Source: Herbaspirillum autotrophicum (lineage in GTDB: Bacteria > Pseudomonadota > Gammaproteobacteria > Burkholderiales > Burkholderiaceae_D). From it: 64,000 bases of DNA. A program made the position numbers and the translations under genes. The DNA lies in the NCBI RefSeq assembly GCF_001189915.1, contig NZ_LFLS01000028.1, positions 1-64,000 on the forward strand. Direction: 5' to 3'. Position 1 is the stretch's first letter; the number at the start of each line of letters is the position of its first letter. The notes under the pieces are model-generated. The model saw only the letters and a program-made list of their open reading frames with translations, made no database searches and was not told the DNA's origin. Positions 45,942 to 54,486 of this stretch are shown here, piece after piece.

Positions 45942-46720
45942 TGCTGCTCCTGATCGACGCCGGCAATACCCGTATCAAATGGGCGCTGCCGCATGCGGCG
46001 GCGAATACGGATGCCGCAGTGACGGGGGCCTCGCACTGGCAACACAGCGGGTCGGTGGAGCGCGCTGATATTGCCACGCTGGCCGACGCCTGGCGCGGCC
46101 TGGGCATTTCCCGGGCATTGATTTCCAATGTCGCCGGCCAGGTACTGGCGGAGGCATTGCAGGAAATACTGCGCAGCGCATGCAGCGAGATCGGGATTGT
46201 CTGGTTTGCCTCGCAAGCGTCGTTGGCGGGGATTCGCAACGGCTACCGTAATCCGGCGCAACTGGGCTGTGATCGGTTTGCCTCTGCCATCGGCGCCCAT
46301 GCCTTGTTTCCGGCGCGGGCGCTGATCGTTGCGACCTGCGGTACCGCGACCACGGTCGATGCAGTCAGCGCCGATGGTCATTTCAGCGGCGGCATGATCT
46401 TGCCGGGGCTGGGGGTGATGGCGACGTCGCTGGCATTGAATACCGCGCAATTGCCGCAGATCAAAACCATTGCGCCGATCACGACGCCGTTTGCCGATAA
46501 CACGGTCGATGCCATCATTGCCGGCTGCATTGCGGCTCAGACCGGGGCCATCGAGCGTGCGGCTGCTGCGCAACGCCAGTTGAGCGGTGATGTCTTGTGT
46601 ATATTGGCCGGTGGTGCCGGGGCGATACTGGCACCGTATCTGGCGGTGCCGCACGAAACGGTCGATAATCTGGTGCTGATCGGATTGCATGTCGCCAGTG
46701 CGGAAGGCGCGGTGCCATGA
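45941..46720 (+). CDS. coaX: Type III pantothenate kinase
   Basis: First step of coenzyme A synthesis, 259 residues, the acetate-kinase/actin fold type that is not inhibited by CoA. Visible are DAGNTRIKWA (phosphate 1), GCDRFASAIGA (substrate and dimer loop), TCGTATTVDAV (phosphate 2) and GGMILPGLGVM. It overlaps birA by one base and is followed by a SPOR-domain gene, a common Burkholderiales order. Confidence 0.93.
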   Translation: MLLLIDAGNTRIKWALPHAAANTDAAVTGASHWQHSGSVERADIATLADAWRGLGISRALISNVAGQVLAEALQEILRSACSEIGIVWFASQASLAGIRNGYRNPAQLGCDRFASAIGAHALFPARALIVATCGTATTVDAVSADGHFSGGMILPGLGVMATSLALNTAQLPQIKTIAPITTPFADNTVDAIIAGCIAAQTGAIERAAAAQRQLSGDVLCILAGGAGAILAPYLAVPHETVDNLVLIGLHVASAEGAVP

Positions 46721-46757
46721 CCATCGATATACCGCTGCCGGTGCCGGCTGCCAATTC

Positions 46758-47519
46758 ATGATGCTGAAAATATTCTTTTGCCTGCTGTTGATTGCCAATG
46801 GCGCATTGTTCGCGATGCAGCGGGGTTATCTCGGCGCGCCGGCGCCGGAACGCCATGAGCCGCAACGCCTGGCACAGCAGGTGCAGCCGCAGGCGCTGAC
46901 TATTTTGCCGCCCAACAGCGCCAAGCTGGTGACGCCGGTGCGGGCGACGGCCGACGCGCCGGCGGAAAATGCCGTCGATACCGCTGCTGCCAAGACTGAA
47001 CCGGCGCCTGTGCTGCCTCCGGTTTCCGCGCCGCCGGCCGCGCCGATCGTGACGGCCTGCGTCGAGGTCGGCAATTTCAGTGCCGCCGAGGCCAAACGGT
47101 TTGAGGCGCAACTGACCGGTCTGTCGCTCAAGGTCAAGCCGGTGCAGCGCAGTATTCAGGAAGCCGCCAGTCACATGGTGTATATCCCGTCGCAAGACGG
47201 CAAGGATGGTGCCGACCGCAAGGCCGCCGAATTGCGCCGGCTCGGGATTCAAGACTTTTACGTGATTCCGGAATCGTCAGCCAATCCGGCCTTGCGCTGG
47301 GGCATTTCGCTCGGCATCTTCAAGACCGAAGAAGCGGCCAAGGCTTACATCGGCCAACTGATACCAAAAGGCGTGCGCAGCGCGCGTATCGTGGCGCGTA
47401 ATGTCAGTTCGACCAAACTGATTTTCCAGTTGCGTGACATGGATGCCGCCGCGCAATCTGCGCTCGACAAGATCAAGCTGAAGTTTCCCAATCAAGAGTT
47501 GCGGGCATGTGCCGGCTAA
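46758..47519 (+). CDS. SPOR-domain protein
   Basis: A 253-residue protein with one N-terminal membrane helix (MLKIFFCLLLIANGALF), a long Pro/Ala-rich linker and a C-terminal SPOR-like peptidoglycan-binding region (about 105-235), including CVEVGNFSAAEAKRFEAQL and WGISLGIFKTEEAAKAYIGQL. It probably binds denuded glycan strands at the division site, although it is not a recognised FtsN, DedD or DamX. It lies 37 bp after coaX and is likely cotranscribed with birA and coaX. Confidence 0.8.
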   Translation: MMLKIFFCLLLIANGALFAMQRGYLGAPAPERHEPQRLAQQVQPQALTILPPNSAKLVTPVRATADAPAENAVDTAAAKTEPAPVLPPVSAPPAAPIVTACVEVGNFSAAEAKRFEAQLTGLSLKVKPVQRSIQEAASHMVYIPSQDGKDGADRKAAELRRLGIQDFYVIPESSANPALRWGISLGIFKTEEAAKAYIGQLIPKGVRSARIVARNVSSTKLIFQLRDMDAAAQSALDKIKLKFPNQELRACAG

Positions 47520-47634
47520 GCTGCGCCCGATATGACTGAAATCGGCATTATTGCCGTCAAAACGCAACAATCCGTTGACGCTTTCCATGTAAAATCGCGG
47601 ACATTCCGAATACCTCCTTGTGCAGGATTTATCC

Positions 47635-48525
47635 ATGACCGACCTGACTGAAGTCGCCCCCAAGATCAAAGCCGAGATTCTGGCCGAGGCACTGCCATAC
47701 ATCCGCAAATTTCACGGCAAGACCATCGTCGTCAAATACGGTGGGAATGCCATGACCGAAGACCGTCTCAAGCACGGTTTTGCGCGCGACGTGATTTTGC
47801 TCAAGCTGGTCGGCATGAATCCGGTAGTGGTGCACGGCGGCGGTCCGCAAATCGACAACGCTCTCAAGAAGATCGGCAAGCAAGGTACCTTCGTGCAAGG
47901 CATGCGGATTACCGATGAAGAAACCATGGAAGTGGTGGAGTGGGTGCTCGGCGGCGAAGTGCAGCAAGACATCGTCATGCTGATCAATCATTACGGCGGC
48001 CAGGCAGTTGGCCTGACCGGCAAGGACGGCGGCCTGATCCGTGCGCGCAAGATGCGCATGCCGGACAAGGAAAAGCCGGGCGAATTCCTCGATATCGGTT
48101 TTGTGGGCGAGATCGAAGCGATCAATCCGGCGGTGGTCAAGGCATTGCAGGATGATGCATTCATCCCGATCATTTCGCCGATCGGTTTTGGTGATGATGG
48201 CCAGGCTTACAACATCAATGCCGACGTCGTGGCCGGCAAGATTGCCGAAATCCTGCATGCCGAGAAATTGATCATGATGACCAACATCGCCGGCGTGCAA
48301 GACAAGAAGGGTAATTTGCTGACCGATCTGTCGGCCCGCGAAATTGATGAGATGTTTGAAGATGGCACCATCTCCGGCGGCATGCTGCCAAAGATTTCGT
48401 CGGCGCTGGATGCTGCCAAATCCGGCGTCAATACCGTGCATATCATCGACGGTCGCATTGAACACTCGCTGTTGCTGGAAGTGCTGACCGAGCAAGCGTT
48501 CGGCACCATGATCCGCTCGCACTGA
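47635..48525 (+). CDS. argB: Acetylglutamate kinase
   Basis: Second step of arginine synthesis, 296 residues. The amino-acid kinase fold shows [11 protein letters not shown] (nucleotide loop), VVHGGGPQI (acetylglutamate site), GKDGGLIRA and [15 protein letters not shown]. The ATG at 47635 (MTDLTEVAP) is chosen over one 15 nt upstream. It has its own 115-bp upstream gap and stands alone, not in an arg operon. Confidence 0.95.
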   Translation: MTDLTEVAPKIKAEILAEALPYIRKFHGKTIVVKYGGNAMTEDRLKHGFARDVILLKLVGMNPVVVHGGGPQIDNALKKIGKQGTFVQGMRITDEETMEVVEWVLGGEVQQDIVMLINHYGGQAVGLTGKDGGLIRARKMRMPDKEKPGEFLDIGFVGEIEAINPAVVKALQDDAFIPIISPIGFGDDGQAYNINADVVAGKIAEILHAEKLIMMTNIAGVQDKKGNLLTDLSAREIDEMFEDGTISGGMLPKISSALDAAKSGVNTVHIIDGRIEHSLLLEVLTEQAFGTMIRSH

Positions 48526-48536
48526 TCCGCTGTTGC

Positions 48537-48566
48537 GGGATGACGGCCTCACGGGGCTGTCATCCC
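48537..48566. terminator. Hairpin between convergent argB and TraB/GumN genes
   Basis: GGGATGAC/GTCATCCC, a perfect 8-bp outer stem with a GC-rich inner part, 11 bp after the argB stop. No T-run on either strand, so termination may be partial. Confidence 0.5.
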
Positions 48567-48599
48567 AGCGTCTGATTCACTCCTGCAACATTCTCACCG

Positions 48600-49529
48600 T
48601 CAATAAATGCGCTGTACCCGATAGCCGCGTTGTTCCAGCAAGGCCGGAACACTGTTCGGCCCGGCCAGGTGCAGAATGCCGATGGCGGCGAACGCCTGAT
48701 CCTGTTTCTGCAGCAGGCCGGCAATGCCGTCAGCCAGTTTGGGATTGCGCTGATCGAGCAAGACATCGGTCGCGAATTTTCCGGCCACGCTATGGTCGGT
48801 GCGCATGTCGCGCAGCAAGCTCTCCAGCTCACCAACATTGGCAGTGCGCCAGACCTCGGCCAGCTCGACGACTTTTTGCGCCGTATCGGGATGCGACAGT
48901 TCGCGAATCGTATCTTGCAACAAGCTGATTTGTTGCTTGTCATTCAATTGGCCGAACAGCGCCATTTGCGCCGCAGCGCCTTCCAGTTCGACGATGGGTT
49001 TGTCGTGTTGTTGCGCGTAGTTGGCAATGTAACTGTCGATGGCCAACTCCGGCTGGTAGCCTTTGTCGATGAACTCATTGAGCGTCAGCGCCATTGCCAG
49101 CATCCACGGCTTGAAGCGCAGCAGATTGTCAGGTGCCAGATTGTATTTTTTCAGCGCCGCCAGCAAGGGCCGCTGTTGCGTCGGACTCAGCGCGGTTTTG
49201 AAGGTCTGGCCCGGCGGATACAAACCGTACTTTTGCACGGCGGCCTGCATGACCTGGGTTTGCCCGGGATCAAGCTCAAGGGCGATGACCGGAGCTTGTG
49301 CCATGGCCTGCATGGCACGCGCTTCCAGTGGATAAAAATCGGGCGTGCCGACATGGATGGTGCCAAACAGGTACAGCGTGTGGCCGGCATTCTGGATGCT
49401 GAACAGCGCGCCGCTCTTGACCGGAGGCGATAGCAGATCGGCGGCGCCGGCTGCTGGCTGATAAACGCAGAGCAGCCAGCCGAATAACACTATAATCGTA
49501 CGTCGCACTTTTTCTTTGCCTTCTTCCAT
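48600..49529 (-). CDS. TraB/GumN family protein
   Basis: A 309-residue exported protein of the TraB/GumN (Tiki-like) family, which contains putative metalloproteases. The signal peptide runs to about residue 30 (ending AAGAAD). The key motif LFGTIHVGTPD carries the conserved His and a paired block RTANVGELESLL follows, with AIGILHLAGPNSVPALLEQRGY at the end. Substrate unknown. The start may be at 49529 (ATG), or 21 nt downstream at a GTG, which would leave more room for the divergent nucleotidase promoter. Confidence 0.82.
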   Translation of the reverse strand: MEEGKEKVRRTIIVLFGWLLCVYQPAAGAADLLSPPVKSGALFSIQNAGHTLYLFGTIHVGTPDFYPLEARAMQAMAQAPVIALELDPGQTQVMQAAVQKYGLYPPGQTFKTALSPTQQRPLLAALKKYNLAPDNLLRFKPWMLAMALTLNEFIDKGYQPELAIDSYIANYAQQHDKPIVELEGAAAQMALFGQLNDKQQISLLQDTIRELSHPDTAQKVVELAEVWRTANVGELESLLRDMRTDHSVAGKFATDVLLDQRNPKLADGIAGLLQKQDQAFAAIGILHLAGPNSVPALLEQRGYRVQRIY

Positions 49530-49534
49530 TCAAG

Positions 49535-50266
49535 TTGCCAAATACTACACCGCTCTGGTTGTTCGATCTCGACAACACCCTGCACAACGCCTCGCACGCG
49601 ATCTTTCCGGCGATCAATGTCAACATGAATGTCTTCATGACACGTGTTCTCAGCGATGCCGGCTTGCCGGCCGACGCCGACTCGGTCAACGCACTGCGCC
49701 AGCGTTACTGGAAATTGTACGGTGCCACTTTGTTGGGCATGGTGCAACACCATCAGGTACGTCCCGAAGAGTTTTTGCGCGACGCCCATCATTTCGACGA
49801 TTTGCCGGCCATGATACGCGCCGAGCGCGGGTTGTTGCATTTGCTGGAACGCTTGCCGGGCAAGAAAATCCTGCTGACCAATGCGCCGCTCAATTATGCG
49901 CGCGCAGTGTTGCGGCATATCGGTTTGCACCGTCATTTTGCCAAGCATATTTCGATTGAGTCGATGCGGGTGCATCGGCAATTGCGCCCCAAGCCATCGC
50001 GGCAATTACTGCGCAAGCTGGTAGCGCGGGAACGGACTTCGGCGCGGCGTTGTGTGTTGGTGGAAGATACGGCGGTCAATCTGAAGTCAGCCAGACAGCT
50101 CGGCATGCGTACCGTATTGGTGACGCAATATCTGCCGGGAAATCCGCATGTGCCGGCGCAGAGCGTGCGGCGGCTGATGAGCAGCCATCCTTCTTATGTC
50201 GACGTCAAGCTGCGTTCGGTACGGCAGTTGACCAAGCATTTGCATCGTTTGCAGGCACGCAAATAA
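49535..50266 (+). CDS. Pyrimidine 5'-nucleotidase (HAD superfamily)
   Basis: Haloacid-dehalogenase-type phosphatase, 243 residues, close to the SDT1/PHM8-like pyrimidine 5'-nucleotidases. The catalytic Asp pair is in WLFDLDNTLHN, motif II in ILLTNAP, and the acidic motif IV in CVLVEDTAVNLKSA. The start is a TTG at 49535, since no ATG or GTG lies in a suitable place. TATAAT at 49491-49496 is the probable -10 box. Only 5 bp separate it from the divergent TraB/GumN start at 49529. Confidence 0.85.
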   Translation: MPNTTPLWLFDLDNTLHNASHAIFPAINVNMNVFMTRVLSDAGLPADADSVNALRQRYWKLYGATLLGMVQHHQVRPEEFLRDAHHFDDLPAMIRAERGLLHLLERLPGKKILLTNAPLNYARAVLRHIGLHRHFAKHISIESMRVHRQLRPKPSRQLLRKLVARERTSARRCVLVEDTAVNLKSARQLGMRTVLVTQYLPGNPHVPAQSVRRLMSSHPSYVDVKLRSVRQLTKHLHRLQARK

Positions 50267-50295
50267 CGGACACCTGCATTGCTGCGGATGGTGTG

Positions 50296-50853
50296 TTAAT
50301 CGGCGCAGTCGGCGCACCAGCCTTTGATCGTCAGTTCCACTTCGTGGCTCTGAAAACCTTTTCCCAACGTCTTTTGCAGCGCGGTCTGCAACTGTGTCGC
50401 TGCCGATTGCGGTTTGGAGGCGAGGGCCGGTAATACGCTCTCCAGAAACCCGGCTTCGCCGCTGCCATCCAGACAAAATACGCGCGCACAGCGAGTACAT
50501 TTGAAATGTCCGTGTTGATGTTGAGCATGCGCATGGGTGCCGTGTTCACTGTGTTCGGTGCCGGCGCTGTAGCGGAAGATGCGATCATCGCTGGCAATCT
50601 TGTGCGCCAGTCCGGCTTCGGTCAGGCAATCGAGCGCACGGTACAAGGTGACCCGGTCCATATCGACGAAGGTATCCTGAATATCCTGATGCGACACCGC
50701 GCTGCGCGCCGCAATCAACGTTGCCAGCACATTGACGCGGGCCTGCGTGACGCGTACTGCGGCGTCGCGCAATTGCACCTCTGCCAACGCATGCACTTCG
50801 CGCGGATCGTGCGTGTGGTGGTGGGCTGAGGGGGCTGCGGATTTGGGTTTCAT
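50296..50853 (-). CDS. Fur-family transcriptional regulator
   Basis: Metal-dependent regulator of 185 residues. The winged helix region reads AVSHQDIQDTFVDMDRVTLYRALDCL, followed by a His-rich metal site (SEHGTHAHAQHQHGHFKC) and two zinc pairs, CTRC with a third Cys in VFCL, and CADC at the C-terminus. The His-rich N-terminus (HHHTHD) and the structural zinc pairs favour a zinc-responsive (Zur-like) over an iron-responsive role; this is inference. The ATG at 50853 is preferred over an upstream one at 50913. The nucleotidase and xerC neighbours do not point to a target. Confidence 0.85.
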   Translation of the reverse strand: MKPKSAAPSAHHHTHDPREVHALAEVQLRDAAVRVTQARVNVLATLIAARSAVSHQDIQDTFVDMDRVTLYRALDCLTEAGLAHKIASDDRIFRYSAGTEHSEHGTHAHAQHQHGHFKCTRCARVFCLDGSGEAGFLESVLPALASKPQSAATQLQTALQKTLGKGFQSHEVELTIKGWCADCAD

Positions 50854-50936
50854 TGTGCTGATGCCGGAAAGCTGATCTACGGTGGAAGAAGTGCCAGACC
50901 GATTATGCCCCAATTTGACTGGCTCGGCTGAGCGGG

Positions 50937-51896
50937 CTACCTGGGCTCGACTTTTTTGGCGCGCGGGTGGGCGGCATCGTAGACCTGTGCCAGCCGCTGG
51001 AAATCGAGCGAAGTGTAGACCTGGGTGGCAGTGATCGACGCGTGGCCGAGCATTTCCTGCACCGCGCGCAAATCGCCGGAACCTTGCAGCACGTGCGAGG
51101 CGAATGAATGGCGCAACATGTGGGGATGGACATCGGTGGCCAGTCCCAGCGCCTGGCCGTGGGCCTTGAGTCGCAATTGCGCGACGCGTGGCGTCATGCG
51201 GGTGCCGCGTTCAGATAAGAACAGGGCATTATGATCGGCGCCGGCAATGCGGGCGATCATGCCGGTGCGTGCTGTCAGCCATTGCTTGAGTGCCTGCATC
51301 GCCGGCGCCCCGACCGGCACGCTGCGCATCTTGTTGCCTTTACCGGTGACCGTGACTTCGGCGCTGTCGAAATCGATCCAGCCCAATGAGCTGTAGTTGG
51401 CTTCATGCCGGTAACGTTCATCCAGCCCGACCAGTTCCGAGATGCGCAAGCCGCTGGAGTAAAGCAGCTCAAACATGGCGCGATTGCACAATTGCGCCGG
51501 GGCCTCGGCATCTTTCACCGGATTGGGTTGCGATACCAGGCGAACGGCGTCATCGGCGGCCAGCGCCTTTGGTAAGGGTTTGGATTTTTTCGGGGCTTTG
51601 ACACCATCAACCGGATTGGAGGGCAGGGTGATCTGCTCCGATAACCAATCGAAGAAGCCGCGCCACGCCGACAGTTTGCGCGAAATCGAACGGGCATTGA
51701 GACCACGGGCGTGCAACTGGGCAGCAAATTTGCGGACGTTGGTATGGCTGACGGCTTGCAGCGGAACGGCGGTGGCGTTGGCCAGCGCGACCAGTTCGTC
51801 GAGATCGCGGCCGTAACTGCTGATGGTATGCGGCGACAGCTTGCGCAACTGCAAGCTGTCCAGGTATTGCTTCAGAACGGTGGCGTTGTCAGTCAC
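50937..51896 (-). CDS. xerC: Tyrosine recombinase XerC
   Basis: Site-specific recombinase that resolves chromosome dimers at dif with XerD. 319 residues from a GTG start at 51896 (MTDNATVLKQYLDSL). The N-terminal core-binding domain is followed by a catalytic domain with Arg in SSGLRISELVGL, Lys in VTGKGNKMR, HMLRHSFASH (His and Arg), His in LGHASITATQ and the nucleophile Tyr in VYTSLDF. A GTG at 51953 would overlap the DUF484 gene and is less likely. It follows the DUF484 gene by 28 bp, as in the classical dapF, DUF484, xerC cluster. Confidence 0.92.
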   Translation of the reverse strand: MTDNATVLKQYLDSLQLRKLSPHTISSYGRDLDELVALANATAVPLQAVSHTNVRKFAAQLHARGLNARSISRKLSAWRGFFDWLSEQITLPSNPVDGVKAPKKSKPLPKALAADDAVRLVSQPNPVKDAEAPAQLCNRAMFELLYSSGLRISELVGLDERYRHEANYSSLGWIDFDSAEVTVTGKGNKMRSVPVGAPAMQALKQWLTARTGMIARIAGADHNALFLSERGTRMTPRVAQLRLKAHGQALGLATDVHPHMLRHSFASHVLQGSGDLRAVQEMLGHASITATQVYTSLDFQRLAQVYDAAHPRAKKVEPR

Positions 51897-51924
51897 GCGC
51901 AGTCCGGGGAAAGAAGAAGGTATT

Positions 51925-52593
51925 TCAGTGTAGCAGGCTGGACAGGGCGGCACTGGCAGTTTCGCCGATGCGGGTCAGAAAGTCGGTGCCCATATCGGCG
52001 CTGAAACGGCTCGGATCCGAGGAGCCAAGCACCAGCAAGCCATATGCCTCGGGGGCAGCGCCGAGTCGCAATGGCAAGATTGCCACCGACTTCACTGCAG
52101 ACGGATCGGGCAACCATGCGACCGCTTCAAAATCGTTATTGGGACCGCAAAACGGGGCGGTCAGTCCATTGGCGAAGATATGGGCATCATCCGAAACGGC
52201 TTCGGTGTACCAGCTGCCGGCATGTGCTTCAGGCAAATTCCACAAGCGCAATGTGACTTGCGGGACGTTGAATGTACTGTGCAGGTTATCCACCAGGGCA
52301 CGTGGCAGGTCGGCCACATTGCGCGTCAGCAGCAAAGAGCGTGTCCATGACTGGAATTTGTTGGTGATCTCATCGTTTTCCTGTGCGATGCGCAGCAGGT
52401 CGGCCATGTGCAATTCCTGCACCTTGATCTTTTCGCGCAGAATTTCCATTTGCCGTTCTTGCAGGGAAATGGCGCGGCCAAGCACCGGACTGGTCAGTTT
52501 GATCCGCGACAGCAACTCCGCATGCTCTTCAAAAAAGTGCGGATGGTCGAGCAGGTAGTCGGCAATTGAATCAGAGTCCAGATGAGCGGTCAT
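51925..52593 (-). CDS. DUF484 family protein
   Basis: A 222-residue cytoplasmic protein of the DUF484 family, known in E. coli as YigA and found upstream of xerC. It begins MTAHLDSDSIADYLLDHPHFFEEHAELL, has a coiled-coil part around 40-75 and a GAF-like C-terminal domain with VKSVAILPLRLG and YGLLVLGSSDPSRFSADMGTDFL. Biochemical role unknown. It is separated from dapF, its usual upstream partner, by a porin gene and a Sel1-repeat gene. Confidence 0.88.
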   Translation of the reverse strand: MTAHLDSDSIADYLLDHPHFFEEHAELLSRIKLTSPVLGRAISLQERQMEILREKIKVQELHMADLLRIAQENDEITNKFQSWTRSLLLTRNVADLPRALVDNLHSTFNVPQVTLRLWNLPEAHAGSWYTEAVSDDAHIFANGLTAPFCGPNNDFEAVAWLPDPSAVKSVAILPLRLGAAPEAYGLLVLGSSDPSRFSADMGTDFLTRIGETASAALSSLLH

Positions 52594-52774
52594 TTGCTTT
52601 GATGAGGTTGTTAAAGGCGACCGCTATATGCGGCGGGGTACAAAGTGAAGCGGGAAAGCAGCACCGGGGGAATTATCTACGCTATCGGGTGATATGACAA
52701 CCTGCGATGCCTGCAGTCGGAGGACTCTCCTTGGCATCATGTTGGCGGACGATATTTTCCGGGCGAGGCCATAG

Positions 52775-52810
52775 AAAAAAGGGCTTGCATGATTGCTCAT
52801 GCAAGCCCTT
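52775..52810 (-). terminator. Intrinsic terminator of the major porin
   Basis: AAGGGCTTGCATGA-TTGC-TCATGCAAGCCCTT, a perfect 14-bp stem, preceded on the plus strand by six A residues, which give the T-run on the minus strand. It lies 62 bp after the porin stop. Confidence 0.92.
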
Positions 52811-52871
52811 CAATTTCCAATCAAGTTACTGATTTCTCAACGAATGAACGTTGCGCAATCAGCTACTTAAA

Positions 52872-54161
52872 TTAGAACTTGTGACGAATACCAACGCTAA
52901 CAGCTGTTTGGCTAGCATCTGCACCGGAAGGAGCGGAGCCGATCGAGCTGGCACCGATACCTGGGTTGTAAGCGTTGCTAGCACGCAGGTTCGACAGGAA
53001 AGCGTAGATATCTGTACGCTTCGACAGCCAGTAGTCTGTACCCAGGTTGATCTGTGTCAGCTTACCCTTGCTGTCAGCACCAACGAAGTTCAGACGCGAG
53101 TGTTGCACGCTGGCCAGCAGCTTCAACGATGGGGACAACGCATAGTTGCCGCCCAATTCGAACAAGTCAGCCTTGTCCATGTTGCTGCCACCGATGGTGT
53201 AACCAGTGTTCGAACCGGCGTTAGGAGCAACAGTACCCGAAGTTGAACCCAAGAAGTTAGCTGGAGCTGCCGAAGCTGCTGCAAAGCTGCCGTAACCTGT
53301 AGCGGCTGCACCTGGTTGCTTCACGCGGGACCAGTTACCGTAGATCTTGGCGGCGCCGATTTGGTAAGCAGCAGCCAGAGTCCAAGTCTTCAGCACTGTG
53401 CCGCTAACGTTAGGATTAGCGTATGCGGAGTTCAGTGTTGTCGATGTGATGCTAGTATCAGCAGCACCGGCGTTGTTCAAAGTGCTAGCGCCGTTAGCTT
53501 TAGCTTGGTAGTAAGCTGCAGCCAATGCCAAAGGACCGTTTTCGTACTTACCGCCCAGACCCCATGCTTGACCAGCAGATGCCGAGCCAGCTGTTTCGCC
53601 GAAGCCATAGATCAGGCTACCGGTGAAGCCACCCAGATTGTTGGTGTTGTAACGGATCGAGTTGTTAGTACGTGTACCTTGCAGACGCGACAGACCGGAA
53701 CCAACGTTAGAAATAACGCCGCCGAAATCGCCAACGCCAGTCATCGAACCACCGATGTCGTCCAGGATATCAGTTTGACGACCGGCCAGAACGGCACCGA
53801 AGCCGCCTTGCAGACCAACAACCGACTTGCGACGGAACAGGCTCGATGGTGTCGATGCATCAGCACCTTGCATTGCGCCTGTGTCGTTTTGGAAACCAGC
53901 TTCCAGGTTGAACACTGCGCTCAAACCGCCGCCCAGATCTTCAACGCCCTTGAAACCGATACGGGAGCCTTGCAGAATGCCAGAATTCAGGCCGAAACGG
54001 CTGCCAGTTGCTGTCGCTTGAGGAGTGCCTGCGACGCTGCCAACTTTGCTTGTGTAGGTGATACCGGTATCAACGATACCGTAGATAGTAACGGAGCTTT
54101 GTGCTTGTGCAGCACCTGCAAACGCGCCGAGAACGGCCAGTGCAAGCAGAGATTTTTTCAT
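52872..54161 (-). CDS. Outer-membrane porin (probable major porin)
   Basis: Gram-negative porin of 429 residues. The signal peptide ends AAQAQ and the mature part starts SSVTIYGIVDTGITY. SRIGFKGVEDLGGGLSAVFNLEAGF, an RRKSVVGLQGGFG block and a C-terminal Phe in GIRHKF are as expected. It is longer than porins A and B because of Ala/Gly/Ser-rich loops. Codon choice (many GCT, GTT, CGT and AAG codons) differs from neighbouring genes and fits very high expression. GAAGGATG lies before the ATG. It interrupts the dapF-DUF484-xerC order. Confidence 0.93.
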   Translation of the reverse strand: MKKSLLALAVLGAFAGAAQAQSSVTIYGIVDTGITYTSKVGSVAGTPQATATGSRFGLNSGILQGSRIGFKGVEDLGGGLSAVFNLEAGFQNDTGAMQGADASTPSSLFRRKSVVGLQGGFGAVLAGRQTDILDDIGGSMTGVGDFGGVISNVGSGLSRLQGTRTNNSIRYNTNNLGGFTGSLIYGFGETAGSASAGQAWGLGGKYENGPLALAAAYYQAKANGASTLNNAGAADTSITSTTLNSAYANPNVSGTVLKTWTLAAAYQIGAAKIYGNWSRVKQPGAAATGYGSFAAASAAPANFLGSTSGTVAPNAGSNTGYTIGGSNMDKADLFELGGNYALSPSLKLLASVQHSRLNFVGADSKGKLTQINLGTDYWLSKRTDIYAFLSNLRASNAYNPGIGASSIGSAPSGADASQTAVSVGIRHKF

Positions 54162-54486
54162 TTGACATCCTTCTATAAAAATAGTCTTGAGGATCCGTAC
54201 ATCTAGTCGGATGGTGAGACATTAAGGGTTCTCACTGGGCGACGCCTCAGATTGGTCGTTTGCGCCGTGAAAATTTGGTTGAAATCAGCAAACTCCCGAA
54301 GGAGTGTTGTTTTTTTCTGACGCTTGGGGCGAAAACTTCTTCCGGATCGGATGCGCAGGCTTGTCGGATTTGTAAATCATCGGGTGCAGCCGGTGGGATG
54401 TTGTTAACCCTTGTTTCGGCCGGGATCGTTGTTTAAATGTTGCGCTTCACCGGCAATATTGTTTCTTTAAAAAACAAATCCTGCTT
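54162..54486. promoter_or_regulatory. Divergent porin / Sel1-gene control region
   Basis: A 325-bp gap. It holds a GTGAGA/TCTCAC hairpin (54214-54235), the terminator-like element described next, and two AT-rich stretches. I see no convincing -35/-10 pair for the porin. A perfect TTGACA at 54162-54167 on the plus strand has no -10 partner. Confidence 0.4.
54292..54318 (+). terminator. Orphan intrinsic terminator upstream of the major porin
   Basis: ACTCC-CGAA-GGAGT (54292-54305) followed by GTTGTTTTTTTC on the plus strand. No plus-strand gene ends here. On the minus strand the same stem has a TTCG tetraloop. It could end a small RNA made antisense to the porin leader. Confidence 0.6.

Noticed and set aside
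54162..54190. Perfect TTGACA box on the plus strand beside the porin start
   Set aside because: No -10 hexamer at 16-18 bp; TATAAA is only 6 bp away. It is not a usable promoter as it stands.
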